A stretch of DNA of 40,552 nucleotides from Verrucomicrobiota bacterium (GTDB lineage: Bacteria; Verrucomicrobiota; Verrucomicrobiia; Verrucomicrobiales; Akkermansiaceae), in assembly GCA_026397725.1 (NCBI GenBank), contig JAPLUI010000184.1:1-40552 (forward strand), read 5' to 3'. Both the position numbers and the translations under genes were made by a program. Under the pieces are notes generated by a model that made no database searches, was not told the DNA's origin, and saw nothing but the letters and a program-made list of their open reading frames with translations. How positions within the stretch are numbered: position 1 is the stretch's first letter; each line of letters opens with the position of its first letter. Below, one piece after another: positions 8,268-18,700 of the stretch.

Positions 8268-9275
8268 ATGGCAATTGATGACAAAGCGGCAGTCGAGAAA
8301 CTGCATTCGGTGTATGGCAGGCTGAAAGAGGAAATCGGCCAGGTGATCGTCGGTCAACAAGCGGTTATCGAACAAGTGCTGATGGCGGTGTTTTGCCGCG
8401 GCCACGCCTTGCTCGTCGGAGTGCCGGGCCTGGCCAAGACCATGCTGGTCTCGACGCTGGCACAGGCGCTGGACCTGAGTTTCCGGCGGATTCAGTTCAC
8501 GCCCGACCTGATGCCGGCGGACATCACCGGCACGGATGTGTTAGAGGTGGATCCGGAAACCGGCCGGCGCGGGTTCCGCTTCGTGCCAGGGCCGGTGTTT
8601 GCCAACATGATTCTCGCGGATGAAATCAACCGCACCCCGCCGAAGACCCAGGCCGCCCTGTTAGAGGCGATGCAGGAACGGCAGGTGACCGTCGGCACGC
8701 GCACGATGCCCCTGCCGGTCCCGTTTTTCGTGCTCGCCACCCAGAACCCGATCGAACAGGAAGGCACCTATCCGTTGCCGGAAGCCCAGCTCGACCGCTT
8801 CCTGTTCAACATCACCGTCGATTACCCGAGCGAAACCGAAGAGCGCGAGATCATCCGGCGGGTCACCGGCCCGGCCGCGGCAAGCGTCTCGCCGTCGATG
8901 AACGCGCAGGACATCCTGCAGTTCCAGGAGATCGTCAGACGCGCGCCGGTGGGTGACCATGTGATCGACTTCGCCGCCGCGCTCGCCCGCGCCACCCGCC
9001 CGAAGGAACCGGCGGCCCCCGATTTCGTCCGCGACATGGTCGCCTGGGGGGCCGGCCCGCGAGCCGGGATCGGCCTGATCTCCGCCGCCAAGGCCCACGC
9101 CGTGTTGCGCGGCCGGTTCCATGCCACCACGCGTGACGTCGTGGCGGTGGCGGAGCCGGTGCTCCGGCACCGGGTTCTAACCACCTTCAATGCCGAGGCC
9201 GCCGGGGTGACCAGCGACGAGATCATCCGCCGCCTGCTGACCAAACTGGCACCACGCGAAGACCTCAAGGTGTGA
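8268..9275 (+). CDS. MoxR-family AAA+ ATPase
   Basis: At 335 residues it has the usual family length. Walker A is GVPGLAKT at 51-58, Walker B is MILADEI at about 114-120, sensor 1 is ATQNP with N160, and the conserved EAQLDRF with R177 follows. These ATPases act as cytoplasmic chaperones that remodel or activate partner proteins with von Willebrand A (VWA) domains. The partner is very likely the DUF58 protein encoded next. An AGGAA stretch a few bases upstream supports the ATG at 8268. It is the first gene of the operon, preceded by the two-hairpin element and separated from the second gene by a 223-bp gap filled by a heptamer array. That spacing is unusual, because the later genes abut or overlap. 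Confidence 0.95.
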   Translation: MAIDDKAAVEKLHSVYGRLKEEIGQVIVGQQAVIEQVLMAVFCRGHALLVGVPGLAKTMLVSTLAQALDLSFRRIQFTPDLMPADITGTDVLEVDPETGRRGFRFVPGPVFANMILADEINRTPPKTQAALLEAMQERQVTVGTRTMPLPVPFFVLATQNPIEQEGTYPLPEAQLDRFLFNITVDYPSETEEREIIRRVTGPAAASVSPSMNAQDILQFQEIVRRAPVGDHVIDFAAALARATRPKEPAAPDFVRDMVAWGAGPRAGIGLISAAKAHAVLRGRFHATTRDVVAVAEPVLRHRVLTTFNAEAAGVTSDEIIRRLLTKLAPREDLKV

Positions 9276-9289
9276 GCCGCTGGCGCGGC

Positions 9290-9496
<207 letters not shown>

Positions 9497-9498
9497 CC

Positions 9499-10446
9499 AT
9501 GTCCTCACCTTTGCAACTTCCCGCGTGCCTGCGCCTCCTGCCCGAGGAGACGATGGGGGTGATGCGGCGCCTCGAGTGGCTGGCCCGCCGCCGGATGCAG
9601 GGTACTCTAACCGGCAAGCACACCAGCCCGGACAAGGGTGTCTCGGTGGAGTTTGCGGAGCACCGGCCCTACGCGCCCGGCGACGACCCGCGAACCCTGG
9701 ATTGGCGGGTGATCGCCCGCAGCGACCGCAACGTGGTGCGCCAGTACATCGAGGAAACCAACCTGCGCACGACCCTCGCCGTCGATGTCAGCGGCTCGAT
9801 GGCCTACACCGGGCAGAGCGCCGCCACGCTGGATGGCCAGGTTTTGTCGAAGCTCGCCTATGCCAAATACCTCGCCGCCGCGCTTGCCTATCTGTTTATC
9901 AAGCAGGGCGATGCCGCCGGCCTGGTCACCTTCGACCGCCAGCCGCTCGACTTCGTCCGCGCCGCGAGCCGGCCGAGCCAGGTCCGCCGCATCCTCGAAG
10001 TGTTAGACCGCGCCAAACCCGGTGCCGATACCGATGCCGCCGCGGTGCTCCACGACGTGGCCGAGCGGATCCCCAAGCGCGGGGTGGTGATGCTCATCAG
10101 CGACTTGTTCGACGATCCGACGCGGATCGTCGCCGCGCTGCATCATTTTGATTTCCGCCAGCACGAACTGGTCATCTTCCACCTGATGGCCGAGGAGGAA
10201 CTGAGTTTCCCCTTCACCGGCTACCAACAATTCCGCGACCTCGAGCACACCGTGCCGACGTTGCGGATCGATCCGCAAGCGGTGCGGGCCAGTTACCTGG
10301 AACGGGTCGGCAAGTTTGTGCGCATGATTGAAGCCGCCTGTGGCAACCTGCGTGCCGACTATGTGCCGGTGAACACCCGGCACCCGCTCCGCCAAACCCT
10401 GCTGCGATACCTCGGCCACCGCATGCATGCCAAACGAGGCCGTTAG
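9499..10446 (+). CDS. DUF58 protein with VWA-like fold
   Basis: The 315-residue protein has the DUF58 signature [19 protein letters not shown] at 56-74, followed by a VWA metal-ion-dependent adhesion site, DVSGSM at 96-101. These are the typical genomic and functional partners of MoxR ATPases. No signal peptide or membrane segment is seen, so it should be cytoplasmic. The stop codon TAG is 3 nt ahead of the next start, suggesting coupled translation. The start at 9499 directly follows the heptamer array, so its ribosome-binding region consists of array sequence and no Shine-Dalgarno match is evident. Confidence 0.93.
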   Translation: MSSPLQLPACLRLLPEETMGVMRRLEWLARRRMQGTLTGKHTSPDKGVSVEFAEHRPYAPGDDPRTLDWRVIARSDRNVVRQYIEETNLRTTLAVDVSGSMAYTGQSAATLDGQVLSKLAYAKYLAAALAYLFIKQGDAAGLVTFDRQPLDFVRAASRPSQVRRILEVLDRAKPGADTDAAAVLHDVAERIPKRGVVMLISDLFDDPTRIVAALHHFDFRQHELVIFHLMAEEELSFPFTGYQQFRDLEHTVPTLRIDPQAVRASYLERVGKFVRMIEAACGNLRADYVPVNTRHPLRQTLLRYLGHRMHAKRGR

Positions 10447-10449
10447 ACC

Positions 10450-13302
10450 ATGCTGTTTCTCAATCCATGGCTGTTGCTGGCGCTCACCGGGGTTTCAATC
10501 CCGGTGATCCTGCATCTCGTGCGCCGCCAGGCCGCCAAGCCGGTCGAGTGGGGGGCCATGCGCTTTCTGATGGACACCCTCTCGGAACGCCGACGGCGCA
10601 TGGAATGGGAGGACCTGCTGCTGATGGCCGCACGCTGCCTCTTGCTCGCGCTCGCCGCACTCGCCGTCGCCCGCCCCTTCGTGCCGCCGGATGCCGCGAT
10701 CCCGTGGTCCTGCGTGCTGCCGGTCATGTTGGCAGGCGTGGCTCTGTTAGGTAGCTCGTTCGTCCTCGCCACCGCCCGCAGGCGCCGGCTGGTCCGGGCG
10801 GCGGCGCTGGCCTTGTTCGCCCTCGCCGTCGGCATAGTGCTCAACGAACACCGCTTCAACCTCCTGCGCTTTGAAACCAGCGGCCGCCGCGAGGTCGCGT
10901 TGATCATCGACGCTTCCACCTCAATGACCCGCCGCGCGGGAACGCGCACGCTGTTTGACGAGGCGCTGGACGAAGCCCGCCGCATCGTCAAGGACGCCCC
11001 GCGCGGCACCTCCTTCGCCGTGATCCTCGGCGGACCCTCGCCGCAAGCCCTGTCTAACACCCCGGTTTCCCACCGCGCTGATGTCCTCGCCCAACTCGAC
11101 GGTCTGCAAGTGATCGGCGGCACCTTTCGCGCCCACGAGGCGCTCAGCATGGCCACCCTGGTGCTGGCCGAGGGTGAGCGACCTAACAAGGACATCATCG
11201 TCCTAACCGATTCGCAACGGCACGGCTGGCGGCTCGACAACGCCGGCGCGTGGCAGGCCTTGGAGGCGGCCTGGAAATCCCTGCCTGCCAAGCCCCGGCT
11301 GTTGCTGCGAGGTTTTCCGCAAGCCCCCACGCTGCGCAATGCCGGCCTCGCCTCGATCCGCACCGCCCGCGACCTGACCGGCACCGACCGCCCGTGCCTG
11401 TTGCGCACGGAAATCGTGAACACCGGCACCCAGGCGGTCACGCCCGGCGAGTTGTTGATAGAAATCAATGGCAAACAAGTCGCCCGCGAGGCGCTCGGCC
11501 TGCTCATTCCCGGCCAAACGCAAACCATCGAAACCCGCCACCGGTTCACCGCGCCGGGCCCGCAGGTGGTCACCGCCCGCCTAACAGGGCACGACGAGAT
11601 CCCCGGTGACGACCGCGCCGAGCAGGTGGTGATGGTGCGCAAGGCGTTGCGGGTGGTGCTGGTCGATGGCAACCCGGCCGGCAGTTTCTTCGAGCGTGCC
11701 GCCGGGCACACGGCGCTCGCCCTGGCCCCGGCCACCGCGCTGCTCGGCGGTGGCCAGGCGGGTGGGGATTTCCTGATGGACCCCGTCGTGGTTCCCGCGC
11801 CGGACATCACCGCCGCAGCACTCGCCGAGGCCGAGGTCGTGGTGCTGGCCGACGTCGCACGCTTGCCGGCCGCGATGGCGGCGGCGGTGGCCGACCGCAC
11901 CGCCGCAGGGGCCGGCTTGCTGGTGATAGCGGGGCCGCGGGCGGAGTCGGCGTTTTACAATGCCTGGGATGGACCGGACGGGCCGCTGCTGCCACTCTCA
12001 CTCGGGGCCGAAGCCACCGATCCAACCGGCATCTCGCCGAGTGCGGTCACCTTCCGTCACGAAGCGCTCGCGTGGGCGAGCGACGCCCGGCGCTCCGACC
12101 TCGGCGGGGCGGTGCTCCGGCGCTGGCGCAAGTCCACCCTGTTGCCGGACACGGGCACCCTGGCCGCCGCGTTTGGCAACGGCGATCCGTTCCTCGCCAC
12201 CCGCGGCTACGGGCGTGGGCGTTGCGTCGTGGCCACCTGCGCCTTCGATGCCCGTGCCGGCAACCTGCCCAGCCGCACCGCCTTCGTCCCGCTCGTCCAC
12301 GAACTCGTCGCCTGGGCCGCCGGCGGCGGCGTCAACTGGAACCTCGACCCCGCCTGGAGCCCGTCGGTCGTGCTGGACTCCCGCTCGTCCGGCGGACTCA
12401 GCGCCCGCTACTCCCGCCGTGGCGAAACCCGCGAGCGTCCGTTGTTAGAGCGGATCGATCCGGCGATCGATTTCAACTGGGGCGAGCAGGCGCCTGACCG
12501 CAAGCTGCCTAACGACAACTTCGTCGTCCAGTGGCGGGCCACCCTGCTGCCGCAGATTTCCGGTGAATACCGGCTCGAGGCGGAGGTGGACGATAGCCTC
12601 ATCGTCAAGCTGGCCGGCAAGACGGTCCTGGCACAAACGGCCCGCGAGTCACCGCAAGGCGGCCGGGTGCGCCTTGAAGCCGGCCAGCCGGTCCCGTTTG
12701 AGGCACGCTACGAGGAAACCGGCGGCCTGGCGTTCGTCCGCCTGTTCTGGATCCCGCCCGGCGGCACCCGCCAACTCATCCCCGCCTCCGCCTGGATCCC
12801 CGCCGACGAGGAAAAACCGCCCACTTATGACACCACCGACCCGCGCGGCCACCCCCGCAAGGCGAGCATCCTGTTAGGCCGCCGCGGTCGCGAACTCCGC
12901 ATCGAAGGCCCGGCCGTGCCCGGCCTCTATCAGGTCAAACTGCCGCCCGATCTCCGCGCGTCGATTACCGGCAATCCCGGCAGCGACCCGCTGCCGGTCG
13001 TGGTGCGCGGCGACATCGCCGAGAGCCGCCTCGATGCCCTAACCGAAGCCGATCTCGCGCAACTGCGGTCTCGCATCGATGTGATCCAGCTCGAAACCAC
13101 CGCCGACGTCCTGACGGTGCTCTCCGGCCGCGGTTTCGGGCGCGAGATCACCCGCACCGTGGCCATCGCCGCCGTGCTGCTGCTGCTGTTAGAAGCCGTC
13201 CTCGCCCGGTGGGTCTCGCGCTCGCGGCGGGTCGGCGATGTGGTCCGGGTCGAATTCGGTGAGGCCGCGCCAGACATGTTAGAGAAAGGAGCCTGGCGAT
13301 GA
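10450..13302 (+). CDS. BatA-like membrane protein with VWA and PA14 domains
   Basis: The 950-residue protein starts with the BatA/aerotolerance N-terminal module: NPWLLLALTGVSIPVILHLV, then the WGAMRFL and RRRMEWEDLLLMAARCLLLAL patterns. Further membrane segments lie near 80-130. A VWA domain begins near residue 147 with the metal site DASTSM. At about 665-790 is a PA14-type beta-barrel (FNWGEQAPDRKLPNDNFVVQ, YRLEAEVDDSLIVKLAGK, FVRLFWIPPGG). A C-terminal membrane helix (VAIAAVLLLLLEAVLARWV) precedes a short tail. PA14 often binds carbohydrate, so an envelope-facing role is plausible. It overlaps the next gene by 4 nt (ATGA). All its TTA and CTA leucine codons sit within GTTAG or CTAAC. Confidence 0.88.
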   Translation: MLFLNPWLLLALTGVSIPVILHLVRRQAAKPVEWGAMRFLMDTLSERRRRMEWEDLLLMAARCLLLALAALAVARPFVPPDAAIPWSCVLPVMLAGVALLGSSFVLATARRRRLVRAAALALFALAVGIVLNEHRFNLLRFETSGRREVALIIDASTSMTRRAGTRTLFDEALDEARRIVKDAPRGTSFAVILGGPSPQALSNTPVSHRADVLAQLDGLQVIGGTFRAHEALSMATLVLAEGERPNKDIIVLTDSQRHGWRLDNAGAWQALEAAWKSLPAKPRLLLRGFPQAPTLRNAGLASIRTARDLTGTDRPCLLRTEIVNTGTQAVTPGELLIEINGKQVAREALGLLIPGQTQTIETRHRFTAPGPQVVTARLTGHDEIPGDDRAEQVVMVRKALRVVLVDGNPAGSFFERAAGHTALALAPATALLGGGQAGGDFLMDPVVVPAPDITAAALAEAEVVVLADVARLPAAMAAAVADRTAAGAGLLVIAGPRAESAFYNAWDGPDGPLLPLSLGAEATDPTGISPSAVTFRHEALAWASDARRSDLGGAVLRRWRKSTLLPDTGTLAAAFGNGDPFLATRGYGRGRCVVATCAFDARAGNLPSRTAFVPLVHELVAWAAGGGVNWNLDPAWSPSVVLDSRSSGGLSARYSRRGETRERPLLERIDPAIDFNWGEQAPDRKLPNDNFVVQWRATLLPQISGEYRLEAEVDDSLIVKLAGKTVLAQTARESPQGGRVRLEAGQPVPFEARYEETGGLAFVRLFWIPPGGTRQLIPASAWIPADEEKPPTYDTTDPRGHPRKASILLGRRGRELRIEGPAVPGLYQVKLPPDLRASITGNPGSDPLPVVVRGDIAESRLDALTEADLAQLRSRIDVIQLETTADVLTVLSGRGFGREITRTVAIAAVLLLLLEAVLARWVSRSRRVGDVVRVEFGEAAPDMLEKGAWR
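13285..13291 (+). promoter_or_regulatory. Strong ribosome binding site inside the preceding gene
   Basis: AAAGGAG lies 7 nt before ATG 13299, within the last codons of the BatA-like gene. It fixes the start of the next gene despite the 4-nt overlap. Confidence 0.7.
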
Positions 13303-15731
13303 CTCCACGCGCATGGTGGACCAGTCTGGTGCGGGTCGTGGTGGTGACCGCGGCGCTGTGGTTGCTGGTGGCCGGGCTCGGTCGCATCGTCCGCATGGGG
13401 TCCGGCTGGCCACCGGGTGCCGTCGCCGGCGGCTGCGCCATGGCCGCCGAGTTGTGCGTGCTCATCTATCGTTACGAAGCCCGCAATCTCGGCCGCCGCC
13501 GCGCCCGGCAACTCGTCGCGTTGCGCCTCGCCGCGCTGGCCTTGCTCGCCTGGATCCTCATCGAGCCCACGTTGGTTCGCGCCGTGAAACGCCGCCTCGA
13601 CCGCCAGGTCGCGGTGCTCTGGGATCACTCCGCGTCAATGGATCTAACCGACGACGGGGCCACCCGCTCGCGTGCCACCCTCGCCCGCGAGGCGGTCGCG
13701 CAATCGGGCATCCTCAAACAACTCGGCGCACAAGCCCGCCTCCACGAAATCCGTTTTGCCCGCAGCCCGGAGACCGACGGCAGCCCCCCCGCCGTCGGCT
13801 GGAATCAGGGCACCGACATCGCCGCGGCCCTCGACACCGTGTTAGAGCAAATCCCGCCCGACGAACTGGCCGGGGCGCTCGTTCTAACCGACGGGCGCCA
13901 CAACCGTCCGGCGCGGGTCGAGGACAGCGCCCGCCGCTTCGGCATCCTCGACGCCCCGCTGGGCATCGTGGCCGTCGGCAGCCCGGAGCCGCCGCGCGAT
14001 GCCGCCGTGCTCGCCGTGCGGTCGCCCGATGCGATTCACCTGGGCGACCGCCTGCGGGTTGCCGCAGACCTGAAGTTCGACGGCTACCAGGGCCAGCAGG
14101 TGAAGGTGCGCCTCACCTGCGGCGGGCAATTGCTAGAGGAGCGGCAAATTGCCGTCCCGCAGGACCACCACCGCGAGGAGGTCAAGTTCGTCCACCTCCC
14201 GGTCAAAGGCGGCACCGGTGTCTATCAGATCGAGATTCCCGCCCTTGAAGGCGAGCGGTTTGCCGATAACAACACCTGGTCCTTCGAGACCTCGATCACC
14301 GAAGCCCGCACCAACGTGCTGCTCGTCGATGCCTATCCGCGCTGGGAATTCCGCTACCTGCGCAACCTGTTCTACGGCCGCGACAAGTCGGTCCACCTGC
14401 AATGGCTGCTGCTCCACCCCGATCAGGTGGAGGAGCAACCCGTGCCGGACGTCGCCGCCTCGGCCGCACGACCCTTCGGCCAGGCGGCCGCCACCCGCCT
14501 GCCGGAGAACGCCGCCGAATGGCGCAAGTTCGACGTCATCATCCTCGGCGACCTGCCGCCCGAGGCGATCACCGACTATACCTGGTCGATCATTTCCCGC
14601 TGTGTCAATGAACGGGGCGCGTTGTTGGTTTTCGTCGCCGGGCCTAACCACATGCCGCACGCGCTGGAGGCCAAGGCGGCCCGCGAGCTGCTGCCGCTCG
14701 ATCCCGGGTGGGGTCACCACACCCTGTTCGGCACGACCGGCACGCCATTCCGGTTTTCCCTAACCACGGAAGGCCGCCACCACCCGGTGACGCTCCATGC
14801 CACCGGCGCCCTTGCCAACGAACAAGTCTGGGCCGCCTTCCCCACCCTGCAGTGGCGCCACCCGGTGGTCAGCGTCAAGGACGGCGCCGAAATCCTCCTG
14901 ACCGCCGCCGATGACTCCAGCGCCAGCATCATCCCCGACGCGTCCGCCGGGCTGAGCGCGGCGCTCGATGATCTCGCCCGTCGGCGCGAAAACGAGGCCA
15001 AGCAGGCCTTGTTGGTCACCCGCCAGACCGGCCACGGCAAGGTGGCCGCCGTTCTAACCGACCGGACCTGGCGGCTGCGCGAGGGTGCCGGGGACATCCA
15101 CCACCACCGCTTCTGGAGCAACCTGGTGCGCTGGGGTGCCGGGCCTTTGCTGCGGGCCGGTTCCGACCAGGTGGCGCTGGGCACCGACCAACTCACCTAC
15201 ACCGCCGACGATTCCATCACCATCACCGCCCGCCTCCGCGACGCCAAACTCAATCCGGTGGCCGATCCGTCGCTGCAAGCGGAGATCCTGCGCGATGGCA
15301 AGGTCGTCGCCACGGTGCCGCTCGCCGCGCTCGAAGGTACCAACGGTCTCCACGAGGGCAAGGCCGCAGCCATCCGCACTCCCGGCCTGCATACCGTGCG
15401 CATGGTCGGCAAACAGGCCGCCAGTTTGTTAGCCGCCGAGGGCAAGAATTCCCTGGCCACCAGCTTCCGGGTGGTCGGTGCCCGCGGGCCGGTCGAATTG
15501 GCCGACACCACCCTCGACCGCCCGCTGCTAGAGGATGCGGCCACCGCCTCCGGCGGCAAGGTGGTGGTCCCGGCGGACATCGCTTCACTGCTGCCCCTGT
15601 TCGTCACCGAGGGGGCGGACCGCAAGGAGATCCGCGAAACTCCACTGTGGGACAACGCCCTGGTTTTCGCCTTGCTTGCCGTCGTTCTCACTGTAGAGTG
15701 GTGGTTGCGGCGCAATGTCGGTCTTCCCTAA
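13299..15731 (+). CDS. Membrane-anchored VWA / glutamine-amidotransferase-like protein
   Basis: The 810-residue protein has two N-terminal membrane helices (about 10-50 and 65-90). A VWA-like domain starts near residue 105 with WDHSASM, and VLTDGRHN lies near 195. Then comes a segment typical of this operon family (NVLLVDAYPRWEFRYLRNLF near 342). A class I glutamine-amidotransferase-like fold follows (VIILGDLPPEAI near 412, GALLVFVAGPNHM near 445), without the catalytic Cys-His pair of true amidotransferases. A C-terminal helix ends in EWWLRRN. The likely role is a periplasm-facing partner of the MoxR/BatA-like proteins. The stop codon TAA lies within a CTAAC pentamer. The next gene starts 23 nt downstream. 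Confidence 0.85.
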   Translation: MTPRAWWTSLVRVVVVTAALWLLVAGLGRIVRMGSGWPPGAVAGGCAMAAELCVLIYRYEARNLGRRRARQLVALRLAALALLAWILIEPTLVRAVKRRLDRQVAVLWDHSASMDLTDDGATRSRATLAREAVAQSGILKQLGAQARLHEIRFARSPETDGSPPAVGWNQGTDIAAALDTVLEQIPPDELAGALVLTDGRHNRPARVEDSARRFGILDAPLGIVAVGSPEPPRDAAVLAVRSPDAIHLGDRLRVAADLKFDGYQGQQVKVRLTCGGQLLEERQIAVPQDHHREEVKFVHLPVKGGTGVYQIEIPALEGERFADNNTWSFETSITEARTNVLLVDAYPRWEFRYLRNLFYGRDKSVHLQWLLLHPDQVEEQPVPDVAASAARPFGQAAATRLPENAAEWRKFDVIILGDLPPEAITDYTWSIISRCVNERGALLVFVAGPNHMPHALEAKAARELLPLDPGWGHHTLFGTTGTPFRFSLTTEGRHHPVTLHATGALANEQVWAAFPTLQWRHPVVSVKDGAEILLTAADDSSASIIPDASAGLSAALDDLARRRENEAKQALLVTRQTGHGKVAAVLTDRTWRLREGAGDIHHHRFWSNLVRWGAGPLLRAGSDQVALGTDQLTYTADDSITITARLRDAKLNPVADPSLQAEILRDGKVVATVPLAALEGTNGLHEGKAAAIRTPGLHTVRMVGKQAASLLAAEGKNSLATSFRVVGARGPVELADTTLDRPLLEDAATASGGKVVVPADIASLLPLFVTEGADRKEIRETPLWDNALVFALLAVVLTVEWWLRRNVGLP

Positions 15732-15754
15732 CGCAATTCAACCCGCCTCGGACC

Positions 15755-18700
15755 ATGGCCTCCAACCCTCCCCTCGCCCCGCGCCTCGAACCCGTGCTGC
15801 GCCGCTTGCGCCAACGGGTCCGCCGCGTGTTCGCCACCCGCGGGGCCCTGATCACCGTCGTCACCGCCCTCGCCGGTCTGCTGGCACTCGTCGCCATCGA
15901 TCTGGTCTTCGCCCCGCTGCCCGCATTCGTCCGCTGGATGTGCCCACTCGGCTGGCTTGCGGCGGTATGCACCGTTGCCGTGCTCTGTTGGTGGTGGCCG
16001 CTGCGCCAACCGCTGGAACTCGTCCGCATCGCCCGCTGGTTGGAAATCCACCACCCCGAACTCGATGAACGCGTCAGCACCGTGCTCGAGGTTGCCGGGC
16101 ACGGCGACAGCGGGATGTCGGTTCAATTGTTAGAAGAACTGGCCAAGGAAGCGGCTTGCGGTCTCTGCCAGATCGACCCGCAGGTGGAGGTGAGCACCCG
16201 CCGGGCCCGCCACTGGTTGTGGCCGGCCGCCGCCTTGTTCGCGGTGTGGGGCGGGTTGTTCGCCTTGTGGCCGGCCCCGACCGCCCGGCATGTGGTGCGC
16301 GTGCTGGTGCCGACTTCGCACCTCGGCAACGCCGCCGCTCGCATCATCGTCGCGCCAGGCTCGGTCGAGTTGCTAGAAGGCGACGCCCTCCAGATCAGTG
16401 CCCGCCACTCGGCCGGACCGCAGCAGGCGCTCGAACTCGTCCTGCACCTGGCCGACGGCACCTCGCCGGTGATGCCGATGGAACCCGGCGACGGCGGCAG
16501 CTCGCTCTATCAACTTGGCCGCGCCGAACGCAGCTTCGAGTATGAAGTCCGCTGCGGTCGCGAGACCAGCGACCGCTTTCGCGTCACGGTCTGGCCGCAA
16601 CCGCGCCTTTCCGACCTGCGGGTTAAGCTGGAGTTTCCGGCCTACACCGGCTGGGCCGCCCGCGAGCAGGCCCTCGGTGACGGCCTCGCCGCCATCATCG
16701 GCACCAAGGTTGAGTTGCATGCCAAGCTCAACACGCCGGTCGAGGCCGTGCGTCTGGAAATCGATGAGCAAAGCGCGGGCGGCGCCAGCATGGAGCACGC
16801 GGCGGACGGTGACACCGTGGCCTCGCGTTGGACGCTGGAAAAGGTCGGCCACAGCGCCGGGCGCGTGGTGCTCAAACACCGGCTCAAACGCGAGTTCGAG
16901 GCCGCCAGGTTTACCCTCGACATCCGCCCCGACACGCCGCCGGAGGTGACCTGGCGCAGCCCTATCAAACAGGAACTCCGCCTGCGAACGGATGAATGGC
17001 TAGAAATGGGTTACGACATCACCGACGATGTCGGGCTCGGCATGGTGCAACTGGAAGTCCAGCCGGAACCGGGCGAAGCCGCCCGCCTGCCGGTCGAGGC
17101 CCCGCCGCGCATCGGCAGCACGGAGCCAGCGCTCTGGCGTGGCCGCCTCCGGCAAGCACTCGGTGGCTTGGCGAGCCGTTGGCCGCAAGCACGCGTTTTC
17201 AAACTCCGCCTCCGGGCCGAGGACACCCGTCCCGCCGACCTCGGTGGCCCCGGCGTCGGCACCAGCGAGTGGATGACCGTCCGCCTCGACGACGGCGCCC
17301 AGTCCCAGGCCCGCCAGGAACTGGCCGCCACCCACTCGGATGCCCGCGAAACCATCGAGAAGACGCGGCAACTGGTCCAACAAGCCCGCGAAAAGATCGA
17401 TCGCCGCCGCCAGGACCTGCAAGCCGAGAAACTCCCCGAAGACGCCCGCAAAGACCTCGGCCAAGCTCGCGAACAACTCGCCGAGGCCCACGAGAAACTC
17501 GACCAACTCGCCGAGCGCATGGCGGAATCCGTCCTCGCCGCCATGGTGCCGACGGTGAAGCAGGCGGCGGAAACGGTCGCACAGGCGCGACAACAGTTGG
17601 AGAACGCGCCGCTGCAGGACACTCCGCATGAGCGCGACCAAAGCGCTGCCACCGCCCGCGAGACCGCCGTCAAAGCGGAACGGCAATTGGAACAACTGCG
17701 CGATGACATCCAGCGCCGCGAGCCGCAGATGCAGGACTACGCCAAACTCAAGGAACTCGAACAACAACAGCGCGAACTCGCCCGCCAGGCGGCCCAGGCC
17801 CTCGCCCAAAACCCGCCATCTCCGACGCAACCGAACAAGCCGTCCGAGCCCTGGCAGCAAGACCAGGATCGCGTCGCGGAAGCCCTCCGGCAGGAAGCCC
17901 GGCAACAACCGCGTGCCCAGGCCGCCGCTCTCGAACAACAAGCACAGGAGGCCAAGCAACTCGCCGCCGATGCCCGCGAACAAGCCGCCGGTCAGGAGGC
18001 CCTCAAACAGCTCGCCCAACAACAAACGCCCCCCCAAGACCCGCCCCAGGCAAAGCCGGATCCCGCCGCCGCCAAGCAAACACTTCACGACCAACTCGCC
18101 AAGGAACAGGCGGACATCGCCCGCGAAGCCCAACAACAACTCGCCGCCGCCCGCCAGCGCCAGGACCACCCCACCGCCAACGCCCTGCCCGAAGCCGTAG
18201 AGTCAGCCGAAACCGCCAGCCAGGCCCTCGCCCAACAAAACGACCAAGCCGCCGCCCAAGCCGCCAAACAAGCCGCCTCCCAACTCACCGAAGCCGCCAC
18301 AACCGCCGCCATCCCACCCAGCCCACCCAGTCCGACCAGTCCGACCAGTCCGACCAGTCCGACCGATCCGACCGATCCTAACACCCCGGCCAGCCCGGCC
18401 GCTTCCGCTCCCTCCGCAGCCGCCGAACTCTCAGCCCTCGCGAAGCGCGAGCAGCAAGTCTCGGCAGCCCTCTCCGCCCTCGCGCAGGGAGACCCAGCGG
18501 CAGCCACCGCCGAACTCGCCGAACTCCGCGCGGAACAAACCGCCGCACTCGCCGAGGAAATCCGCGAAGCCCCGCAAGTGAACGGTCCCTCCGGCCCCAT
18601 GCAGCAAGCGGCACAAGCGTCAGCACAAGCCGCCTCCCAAGCACAGCAAGCCACCCAGGCCAACTCCCAGGGCAAGCCTGCCCAAGCCTCCGGCAGCCAC

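Noticed and set aside
10443..11900. 485-codon minus-strand frame
   Set aside because: Antisense to the BatA-like gene, rich in Ser/Ala/Arg and without protein motifs; a product of high GC at third positions.
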